A stretch of 64,000 bases of DNA, taken from Anisakis pegreffii (lineage: Eukaryota; Nematoda; Chromadorea; Rhabditida; Anisakidae). The translations under genes were made by a program, and so were the position numbers. Under the pieces are notes generated by a model that had not been told where the DNA came from, searched no databases, and saw only the letters and a list, made by a program, of their open reading frames with translations. Below are positions 49,555 to 58,710 of this stretch, in pieces (positions within the stretch are counted from its first letter, which is position 1; each line of letters begins with the position of its first letter). Location: the NCBI GenBank assembly GCA_035041965.1, contig JAPYMA010003026.1:144097-208096 (forward strand), written 5' to 3'.

Positions 49555-50041
49555 AGGGCACCGACGACGGCGGTGTTGAAAAAATTGTTCTTTCATGTTA
49601 TTCATTCATATTGACTATAAATTATCACCATTTTTCTATTGCTTCTACGAAATCGCTCTTCTTTATGATTATCAATGACACATTCACTGGCTTTATTTCT
49701 CTGCTTGGTCGTACTATGTAACGTTGCGAATAATCACTGATTGTTGCTGTTTTTCGTATGCAAAGTTTATCTATTTTCAATTCGAACGGATTGTAGAATG
49801 CAGATGGCATGTATAATTCCATACCTTCATGGTCGTAAAGCCTAGAGAGTATACATGAACGTGCCAATACCCACAGTTCTGAAATCTTGATGTTTATGAT
49901 AACTTTGTTCTGTCTTATTAGTTTAATTGATAAATGTAGTTTAATTGATAATTGATAAACGCCACTGCAACTCTGAATCAATAAATCCCACTTAATTGTT
50001 ACTTTCTTCAGTAATTCTGCAAACGATCGTAGTCATTTTAG

Positions 50042-50150
50042 CCGTGCCAACGAAAACTCACCCTTCACATTCCGCATGAATTTGTTACACACCGAAAGCA
50101 AGCACCGATAATGGAACAGTGAATTTAGCATGACTGCATTTAAACAATGT
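50042..50150 (+). pseudogene. Canonical-type exon 3 remnant, open for 26 codons
   Basis: ATTTTAG acceptor, then phase-0 PCQRKLTLHIPHEFVTH, matching PCQRKITFYIPKAYV of the canonical gene. The stop is at 50,120-50,122, and homology continues past it to about 50,150. It lies 487 bp beyond the stop of the gene at 48,190, the same position as the remnant at 40,700. Confidence 0.75.
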
Positions 50151-50403
50151 CATCAATGATATCAAAGTTATTTTTGCACCGGTAGATGAACTAACTTCAT
50201 GCCTGATTGCAAAAAATGAAGTTTTGAGAAAAAGGAGATTGAGAGTTGATATAAAACAGCATAACTTAATCGTCCTAACCGGCAGATTAATATTATCAAA
50301 TAGAAGTCAATCGTTACATCGATGGCGTCGATTCATGCAGAACTCTTGACCATTTCGATCTCTAATCCTCAAATCCATGCTGAACTAATATACTAACGAA
50401 TCC

Positions 50404-50473
50404 GTGAATCGATCCCTTTCGATTTGGTCGTCAACAAGTCTGTTGACGACCAAATCGAAAGGGATTGATTCAC
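50404..50473. repeat. Near-perfect hairpin, 33-bp arms
   Basis: Arms 50,404-50,436 and 50,441-50,473 are complementary with one mismatch around a 4-base loop. The corresponding spacer in D1 and D2 (near 38,080 and 47,400) has only one arm, so the second arm arose in D3 by local inverted duplication. Confidence 0.8.
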
Positions 50474-51132
50474 TGATTTCGTTACCTATTTGGTTATTAT
50501 CAATCTGGTTAGGCTGCCACTCAATAATCAGGATCAACGGGATTAACTGTGTGCATTTTGATCGGAGCTATTCAACGTATACGATTGACTCTTGTTGACA
50601 AGGAACAAGGAGCATGAATATCATTACTGACATCATAGCTGACACCACTACCTAATACCTATCACTATATTGTTATTGTGAAATTGTTCACGAGCGCATA
50701 ATATTCGTATCCAACTGAAAACTTTCATTCACATGCTGATTGAATACAGCCGTCAGCATTACCTAATGTTTCTCAACACTGCGCTAGCCTTCAGCCACCG
50801 TTCATGCTCATTCCTCCATCGAAATTTCTTGATGATTACAAAATTGCGCTGTGGAATCGGCAACATTTTTTTAGTTACACTGAATGCTCGAACTACCTAA
50901 TACTTTAAGGGCTTTAATATGTTGTATTTCGGAATGTGTCCAAAATCCAATTTAAATATTCCTGGATGCTGCAGGATGAAAACGTGTCCGGAGCTTAAAC
51001 TTAAGGTTTGCACTGCCCGGCAGTCCGAGCCCATCTTTTAGCATGACGCTAGAACTATTGTCAGCTTAATTTACTTCGAAATTTCCAGTTTGCGGCACTT
51101 TGGAACAAGTGCATCTGAATAGTTACGCGATC

Positions 51133-51138
51133 TATAAA
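51133..51138 (+). promoter_or_regulatory. TATA-like box, gene at 51,249
   Basis: TATAAA 116 bases before the ATG, at the same spacing as in the sister genes. Confidence 0.4.
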
Positions 51139-51248
51139 TAGACAGTATATCTTGAGCAAAGAACGTTCCTTTATGGTAGCTTTGCACGATGTTAATATTT
51201 TAGGAAGGATCGCATTGTTTTACATTACGAGTTTGATTTAGATTCATT

Positions 51249-52318
51249 ATGCGCACGTTTCTGATTATTTTGTCATGTTCTGCGCTCTTCGCAGAAGCTT
51301 TCGACATTGGATACCAACAGTCGGTTAAAGTTCGAGGTCGTCTGGTGTGTCATGGTGTACCGCTGAACAATACGATCCTAAACCTGTTCGATCATGATAG
51401 AGGTAGGTACACTCTTCTCGATTCTGGCATAACAGATATGCGCATTTTGATTTGATCCAAAAATGGTGCCCATGAGGTTGTACGATGTCCGTGAGGATGT
51501 ACGATGACCGTGAGGTTGTACGATCATGATAAAGGTAGTTAGGCTCTTGCTCCATTCCGGCATAACAAATATACACATTTTGCTTTGTTCTGTCACCGGT
51601 TTTTCATCAACATCAATCTGTGACCGGTCAATCTGCCTAATGACATTTGCCTAGTGAAATTTTGCCTAAAGACTAATTGCCTAACAGACAGTTTGCCTAT
51701 TAAGCGAAATATCCATTAAAAAACCTTAAGTTAGGCAAGCTGTCCGTTAGGCAATGTGTGTTTAGGCAAAATGTCGTTAGGCAAGATGTCTTTAGGCAAA
51801 AGTGAAGCAGAACCGTGGTCATCTAACTCAAATCTTTCTTTTCAACTCCACATTGGGAGCTGTTCTCTTTTTTTTGCAGGCATCGACTCACACGATCTTA
51901 TGGCTAGTGGGGAAACTGACGTGAACGGATCGTTCACTCTAGAAGGACACACAACCGAGTTCTTTACAATTGATCCAAAATTGAGTATTTACTACAGATG
52001 TGACGAAAAAACATTCTTCAAAAAAGCGACGATTCGGGTATGTGCCATATCAAACATCTCCATCATCCCTTACAACAACCACATTGAAATCCTCTCGAAT
52101 TGGATGTTCCAACAAAATTGAAGACTTATTATGACCACATGATTGTTCGTTTACAGGCGCTTCTGGAGTGGAAGAATCGTACGTGCTGGGATGTGCTAAC
52201 GCTGTGGGTGCCGAAAATATATGTGTCAATGGGAAAAAGTGCACTCAACACTTACGAATTTGGTACTCTGGAAATGCGGTTCTTAAACAGATACGCTCAG
52301 CGAGTTTGCTTACAATGA
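51249..52318 (+). CDS. Divergent transthyretin-like protein, 157 aa
   Basis: Exons 51249-51402, 51880-52037 and 52157-52318, with the shared phases and a 119-bp intron 2. Exon 1 (NNTILNLFDHDRG) and the first bases of intron 1 resemble the 45,127 type. The rest of intron 1 and exons 2-3 resemble the 38,828 type (TYEFGTLEMRF, CWDVLTLWVP). Intron 1 contains a stray copy of the other type's exon 1 end, so the gene looks like a recombinant. Signal peptide and cysteines are intact, and no stop interrupts the frame. Confidence 0.85.
51469..51540 (+). pseudogene. Stray exon 1 end, partly triplicated, inside intron 1
   Basis: The string CCGTGAGGTTGTACGAT, which in the 38,828 and 48,190 genes is the end of exon 1, occurs here three times (the first two imperfect). 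It is followed by the matching donor and intron start (CATGATAAAGGTAGTTAGGC). It lies downstream of the real exon 1 donor. Confidence 0.75.
51625..51800. repeat. Truncated foldback minisatellite in intron 1
   Basis: Third copy of the 39,071 element, reduced to 176 bp. It keeps the left CGGTCAATCT end, but most units and the right terminal repeat are lost. Confidence 0.8.
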
Positions 52319-52810
52319 AGGGCACCGACGACGGCGTTGTTGAAAAAATTGTTCTTTGATGTTATTCATTCATATTGACTATAAATTATCACCATTTTTC
52401 TATTGCTTCTACGAAATCGCTCTTCTTTATGATTATCAATGACACATTCACTGGCTTTATTTCTCTGCTTGGTCGTACTATGTAACGTTGCGAATAATCA
52501 CTGATTGTTGCTGTTTTTCGTATGCAAAGTTTATCTATTTTCAATTCGAACGGATTGTAGAATGCAGTCCGGATGCATAATTCCATAACTGGATGCTCGG
52601 GAGACTATATATGAACATGCCAATATCCACAGCTTACAAATCTTGACGTTTAGAATAACTCTATTCTGTCTTCGTAGTTCATTTGATCAATTTAGATGCA
52701 AAACCTAACCATTAATACCTCACCTCCGCAACTATGAATCTAACAATCCCACTTAATTCTTAATTTCTTGAGTGTTTCTCCACGAATGACAATTATTATG
52801 CTGGATTTAG

Positions 52811-52924
52811 GCGTGCCAACGAAAAATGACTTTTTATATTCCGCATGAATGCATTAACCAGGGAAGTCAACCGTCGCATATCGCCGATTTCAAAGTAATG
52901 ACAATTGAATGTTGCATGCAATAA
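52811..52924 (+). pseudogene. Canonical-type exon 3 remnant, open for 37 codons
   Basis: GATTTAG acceptor, then phase-0 ACQRKMTFYIPHECINQG, as at 40,700. A deletion has fused the second half to 3'-UTR sequence, so the conserved C-terminal Cys is lost. It lies 492 bp beyond the stop of the gene at 51,249. Confidence 0.75.
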
Positions 52925-52949
52925 TAATAGTTATCGGATTACTGTGAAG

Positions 52950-53545
52950 CGCTATTCATTGACATTAATGACACGCAGTGGAAGAGTCGACGCCAGAGAG
53001 GTAATCACATATCTAAGTGGATAGCAAATGAGTGTGTCACAAGAGGAGAATCTGCAGCCAGAACTTGCGAGTTTGGTATTGGCTAAAAATTATCATCATT
53101 TTTCCATTATTTCTGTGATATTGCCGTTCCTTATGAATATTGATAAGATATTCTCTGACTTTATTGTTTCATCTTGGTCGTACTTTGGGATATTACGAAT
53201 AACTACTTAACAAGTAATCTCAGTAGTCATTGATGACTGACACGAAAAATTCGCATTTAGGTGGTGAAAGTGCAGTATTACAGAAAGCTTTGCAGTTTTG
53301 GTGAGAGGTAAAGATGAGATTTGACTACAAGGAGAAGCCTCTTAGATCATTTCGTCCTCACAACAGGTTTTGGGCTGAAGCAGATTCACGAAACCACCGG
53401 TTACAAGCACTACTTGAGCTTCATGACACTTCACAGTCATCAGTGCCACAAACGTCACGGTTTTCCTTCCTTATCAACCTGTTTCCCGTACGCTAATGAT
53501 ACTAGAAGAAGAATGAAGAAAGCATTTTATAAGTTGTCATGAATA
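52950..53545 (+). repeat. Duplicated noncoding block, D3 copy
   Basis: Copy of 40,930-41,520 with minor indels and substitutions. No gene. Confidence 0.75.
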
Positions 53546-53679
53546 TCAGAGTTTCTGCGCACCTACACTACACAGTTGTTGCTGACCTGAGAGATTTATT
53601 ATGACTGCAACACTCTGCTCGGATTTTTCAAAATAAAGTGTACCTCAGAATTGCGTGAATTTCATTGCTTTACATGTTT

Positions 53680-55520
53680 CTTCAGGCTGGAAAACTGCTC
53701 AGGTCGTAGAGCGATATTGCTTACACTTAAAGGAATATCTTATTATCTGAAGGTATTTCAGTTTCTACATACTGGTCTCTATTGATCAACACATACATTA
53801 GCGTGGCAGTATGACCGAGAGTCACCATCTTCAGATGAATCGGTGCTCTCAGGCGGTTTCTCCACACCATTGGAAATAATGCCGCGAAACTTTGAATAAT
53901 TCATCACCATTACATGATCAGTGATATTGCAAGCACATTTTTAATTTTGTGGAATTGAGGAATCGAATGGTGCAGAGAAATTGATATGTTAATGGACAAA
54001 CATAAGAGTACGGTAACCTTGAAGATGGTAACCTCTGTATAGTTGTAGTAACGTATTGGTATTGATCTATGCTGAAAGAATGTATCTGAATGGGCGATTT
54101 TACACTTGTTGTTGAGATAGCTTCATGTTCATAGCCATATCTCCTCTAGAAAGAGGAATTGTTCAACAAAATTATGTTTTTCTCAATCAAGAGGTTCCGC
54201 TGGATCGAAAAATGCAGAGAAGTTCAGATCCTCAAGGCACTGGTACTCTCATCTTTGCTCGGTAGAATATGAATTTCGTTGCACGGTTCGACAGCTCAGA
54301 ATCTCTACTTTTAGAATATCATATATTTTTCCGAGCAATTATTAGTAGATGAGAAGATATAGCTATTTTCTCAATACTATACGGGTGGCCATCTCCGAGC
54401 CTACCGTAACTTCAAGTTTGCCCAATAACATATGAGTATTTGTGCACCAATCGTTCCAGCGGAATCTCTACATTCAGGCTTAATATATTCACGTCCACCG
54501 TCTTCTCAGGTTTGCATAGTAGCATACCAATGTTTTTACATCATTCGATCGAGCAGAATCTTAGCATTCTGAAAATGAGAATATGGCTGAAGAATTTCGT
54601 TTCTACGAGTTGATATAGCTGTTTTTCTGATGCTCTAGGGATTACCACATTCAAGCCTACCGTACTCACAGCTTTGCCCAATAACATATGAATTTTTTTA
54701 CTTTATTAGATCCAACTGGATCTCTACATTAAGAAAAAGATATATTTGGCTGAGCGATTTTGCTTACTCGAGGAGATATAGCCATTTCCTTAGATACATC
54801 TCAAATAGATAGCGCAGTCCCGCTCACTCATACAAAATGATTGCTATTGTTCCATTTATGCGTTTTATAGCAGCAGGCGGATTGCGATCTTCGAGCTAAC
54901 CGTCTTGTCAGGTTTACCCGGAAACATGTAACTTTTTTTCACCGATCTACCCAGCAAAAACTCCAGATTCAGAATAATATAAATTTTGCTGAGCAATTTA
55001 GCTTAGTTGAGGAGATATAGGTTTTTCATTAACACCAGCTCAAGGTAATGCTTGTGCCACCTTCAAGACTACGGTATTCTCAAGTTTGCCCGATTCATAT
55101 GAATTCTTTTGCTCCATTCGACTGCTCAGATTCTCCACTTTCAGAATATCACATGCTTTGCCGAGCAGTTATGAGCAGATGAGGGGATATAGCTATTTTC
55201 TTAACGCTATACGGGTGGCGAACTCCGAGCCTGCCGTAAGCCTGCCGTTTGCTCAGTAAGATATGAATTTTTTTGCATCGTTCGGGCGAACGGAATGTTT
55301 GCACTCAGAAAAAAATATATTTTGCCTTGAGATTCCGCTTATTTCGGGAGATTTAGTTATTTTCTAATGCTATACGGACTGCCATGTTCAAGACTATCGT
55401 AATCTCATCGTTCATATACCTCTGACCACTTGAGATAAATACATACTTTACTATAGCGTTATAGACGTTTCCTTGTGTGAATACGTTGTCTTCCTGAGTT
55501 TTGCACATTATCGTTAAGAA
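53680..55520 (+). repeat. Degenerate satellite-like region, D3 copy
   Basis: Matches 41,520-43,897 block by block, with an internal deletion of several hundred bases near 53,850. It continues at 55,381 past the point where the D1 copy is cut off, so it preserves the original right-hand continuation. Confidence 0.7.
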
Positions 55521-55684
55521 TATTATTGTTTCATTCGAAAACCAGGCGATCATCCATGTTTCATTTAAATCAGTTCATCTTCCCTAGTGTTTTTCATCAT
55601 AATGCAGTTCCATCTAATCGACATTGGCTGAACCATCCCGATAGCTTCACAGTAAACTCTACCCCGTATTTTGGCTATCATTTA

Positions 55685-55792
55685 CCAAATGTTCTTAATG
55701 TTTTGCGCATTTGCTGAGTGTTCCTGATTATGACTATGTTGTATCATAATCAGGAAGGGTGAGAGAATGCGCAAAATGTTAAGAACATTTGG
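55685..55792. repeat. Long imperfect hairpin, 49-nt arms
   Basis: Arms 55,685-55,733 and 55,744-55,792 pair over about 39 of 49 positions. There are perfect runs of 14, 11 and 13 bp, an internal bulge and a 10-base loop. It could be a MITE remnant or a processed hairpin RNA precursor; the sequence alone does not decide. Confidence 0.7.
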
Positions 55793-55799
55793 CTCTTGA

Positions 55800-56615
55800 G
55801 GATTGGAAACTGTGTTTTTCCTTGTAATTTTTGTACACGATAGCAACTTAGCTCTTGAAATCATTTTCGCGTTGATGTTTTATCGATTTTGTCAGATCAT
55901 TCGTATACGACTTGAAGTGATTCTGTTTAGAGCCCTAGTTATGGTAAAAAAATCAGTAGTATGTTTCAGACACATTTTGTTTATATTTGTCAATATTCAT
56001 ACTTGCACTGAAATATTCATACTTGACTAGAGTGCATTGAACTATCTGCCCCCACCTCAGTTTCATTCCGTCCAAATGTATCGACCTCTCAATGTCTTTT
56101 TTATGCAACTCCTTTGGTATATTTCGTACTTGAATTTTACTCAAATTTTGATCAATTTTCTCGAAAGTTCTGTGCATCTGTGTATGGGTGCATGTCTACG
56201 CGGCACACTACACAGAGTAGGTCAATTATATATTGTTGTTGACTAGATTGCAGCGATTGTGCATCTCATATATGAGGCGTCGTTAGCGTTCTGTGGCGAT
56301 CAAGCACACTGTATATGTATGATTGCCTTCATTCAAGTGTTCATATTCTCGTGGCAGTTCTACTCGTCATCAATGTTAGGTTTGTGCGCGTAGTGCGGTG
56401 TTGTGCCGGTAGTAGCTTGTTACTTATACGGATTAAAAATTCATCGAATCAGATACTGATCAGAGGGCATAGGATAGTAATTGTTTAACGTGGTTTTGTT
56501 GGATGCTTAGTGGTATTATTAACTCGATGTTATTAGTTGATTGTTGTATTATGACGTGTTGATTTGTCATAGCTGATGATTCGTGATATTCTATGATAAA
56601 TGAATCTATTTTAAG
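55800..56615. other. AT-rich stretch, no supported gene
   Basis: Short frames on both strands, hydrophobic and low-complexity, overlap each other. No splice-supported exon seen. Confidence 0.5.
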
Positions 56616-56881
56616 ATGGCCAGCACGCGAGGAAAATGCCCGTTGATAGGGCTTCATACCATCGACAAATTTTTTAAATGGTGAGTATTTACAATTAGTT
56701 ATCATCCATCCATCGAAATTTATTTCTGTTTTTGTTATACTTTATGATGAAGTGTCTATTTCTGATATCTTATTTATATTCATTTTATACTGGTTCATTC
56801 CTAGCAATAAATATGTATTGTATCATTTTCAGGATTTATTTCGATAGCGTGGAATCTTCAGCCCTTCAAGAGGGCGAATAA
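56616..56881 (+). CDS. Small two-exon ORF candidate, 37 aa
   Basis: Exon 56616-56680 starts MASTRGKCPLIGLHTIDKFF and ends in AAATG|GTGAGT. A 152-bp intron ends TTTTCAG, and exon 56833-56881 continues in frame (YFDSVESSALQEGE) to TAA. TTTTAAG directly precedes the ATG, and AATAAA lies at 56,958-56,963. Good signals at both ends make this better than a random ORF, but the product is tiny and unknown. It could also be the tail of a longer gene or chance. Confidence 0.3.
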
Positions 56882-56957
56882 CGAATTTTTTGTTTATTAT
56901 CATTGTTGCAATTATTTATTGTAAAATGGATTATTTCAATAATGGAGATATTATTTC

Positions 56958-56963
56958 AATAAA
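56958..56963 (+). terminator. Possible polyadenylation signal
   Basis: AATAAA 77 bases after the stop of the small ORF at 56,616. Confidence 0.3.
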
Positions 56964-57123
56964 TAACGACATGTGATGGATTATAATAATTTGATGGTAA
57001 TTTTTTTCAACAATTCGACAATAACGACGCAGCGCATGGAAGCGCTCAGGCTTGTTTGAGAGTTTGCCCCATTTCATCTTTTTTCAATTTCTTTATTTAG
57101 TATAGGGCCACAATAAATGAGCC

Positions 57124-57139
57124 GTGGTCGAGTGACCAC
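57124..57139 (+). ncRNA. Hairpin element 1 of a tandem pair
   Basis: GTGGTC, loop GAGT, GACCAC: a 6-bp perfect stem flanked by AATAAATGAGCC and ACATTT. The element recurs at 57,198 with a compensating base-pair change. Whether it acts as RNA or DNA is not known. Confidence 0.4.
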
Positions 57140-57197
57140 ATTTGATTTATTTATTTTCCTTTCTTTAAACTTATTAGGGAAACAATAAAATTGAGAC

Positions 57198-57212
57198 GTG
57201 GCCGGTGGCCAC
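57198..57212 (+). ncRNA. Hairpin element 2 of a tandem pair
   Basis: GTGGCC, loop GGT, GGCCAC. It differs from element 1 at one stem pair, where T-A is replaced by C-G, so pairing is preserved. The flanks AATAAAATTGAGAC and ACATTTT are also shared, making the pair a tandem duplication of about 75 bp. Confidence 0.4.
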
Positions 57213-58320
57213 ATTTTGCATGCTTTCTTTTTGATTTATTCGTTTATTGGTAAATATTATAAATATAAAGTATATTTGTAAAATGTATTTGTAAAACATT
57301 TGTAAATATGTGAGTATGAATTATTTGTAACTACATATGTGAATGTTGATTATTTGTAAATATTTATGCAAATATTGTATAGAACATAAATGATACGAGT
57401 ATGTGGCAGTATTAATTGTTTTGTTTGATGTATTGAATCATAAAATTTCTTAGCTTTTGCTAGTTATTATATTTGCTTATAAGAGTTTGCTTAGACGCGA
57501 TGCGAGATGTTTGAGTGGGGGTTTTTTTAGGTGATGTGCAGTTTTCTTATTGTAATTGTAAAATCGTGGCGTGTTAGTAAGTATATCGTTGCTATTGTTT
57601 GATGAAATACTGTCATATACTCAAGGGTTTGATTGGGGACTTCAACACGTATGAACTTTAGTCCTAATACCCAAAACACTACAAATCAGTCTGAATTTTA
57701 CGTCGCCCCCCCCCCCACTCTCCGAGGCAAGGGATCGGTTGGGATCAGAATTTTATGACCCATGTTTTTCAAAAAATTATTGTTATCTTTGTTATGAATG
57801 TGATATTATTAATACGATGTTGATATTATCTTTGCTTGTTGCTAATGTGATTTATATATTATCATGATTTGTTTTCATTATGCTTTGATAGAATTGTATT
57901 TTTTAAGAATTCGTAATTATGTCATTTTTTAATAATTGCTTTGGGTAGGGCGACGAAGAGATGTGGCACGTGACGACCCACTATCTTCTGAGCCAGAGGG
58001 AGGGACTTGGACTCAATGTGATATCGACCAAACGACCCACCCAATCAAATAAAATTAACTTTTTTTCTTCTTGGGCACCCTCTTCATTCCCTCCCCATCA
58101 TGGACTTTGATTATTTAACGCGCGCTGGACTCGTAGTTAATTGCTAGCTTAGCTGGTAGTTCAAGCATTTAGATAGTGAGACTTGGATCTCTGAACGTGG
58201 TCCTAAGTGCGGATCATTTGATACAGCCTTGTTCTTAATTTAGACGAAAATAAACTTTAAGTTTTATTAAGCATGACTAAATCTGCATTGCATCCATAGC
58301 CTCTAATTCAAGTGTCTCGT
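57213..58320. other. AT-rich noncoding stretch
   Basis: Contains recurrent TTTGTAAATAT-like strings at 57,280-57,380 and the C11 run at 57,706. No gene seen. Confidence 0.55.
57706..57716. repeat. C11 homopolymer
   Basis: Eleven C in a row in an otherwise AT-rich stretch, preceded by CGTCG. Length is prone to sequencing error. Confidence 0.85.
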
Positions 58321-58329
58321 TAGTGTTAA

Positions 58330-58710
58330 TGTGAACCGTTTGGTAGAACTCAGCAACTTCACAGATATCCTGCTTTCAAATCATTCAGCTAATCGGTTTA
58401 GTGTCACTAAGATTCTAAGCATTTTTTTCCAAAACTGGTTTCTCAGAACCACCCTTAACTTGAGCCTCAATAGATCATTTAATACTCAGATTGATTTGAT
58501 GTTGCGCAGGTGGCAAGAAGTAGAGCCTAGTTTCTGTGCGTGTGGCGAACATGAGCCACCTAGGCCAACCAAAGCATCAAGTAGGAGTTACTGAAAACAG
58601 TCAGTTTCTGGAGAAGCAGGTGATTTTTGGGAAATGGACTAGGTAGCATTGAGCGCAGATAATACTTATACTGGTGTGAATCCCAATCAAAATTTGAGCT
58701 TAAGAAAAAA
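58330..58710 (+). repeat. Two-copy repeat R, copy 1, left flank
   Basis: Corresponds to about 60,400-60,733 at roughly 75-80 % identity by eye. The + frame ending FCACGEHEPPRP has a counterpart FCACGELMSPRP, with both frames stopping at the same place, but protein identity is no higher than DNA identity, so coding is not shown. Confidence 0.55.

Larger units (their letters stand above)
43898..49990. repeat. Tandem segmental duplication, unit D2
   Basis: Starts at the junction where satellite sequence is fused to GAACAACAAAGATGAA. It contains the genes at 45,127 and 48,190. From 46,815 it runs parallel to D1 with an offset of about 9,342-9,362 bp as far as 49,980. Confidence 0.85.
49991..55380. 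repeat. Tandem segmental duplication, unit D3
   Basis: Carries the gene at 51,249, a spacer like 37,750-38,820, and a second copy of the duplicated block and satellite region. The offset to D1 is about 12,110 bp in exon 3 and shrinks to about 11,490 bp at the end, through deletions in the satellite. The left boundary is approximate. Confidence 0.75.
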
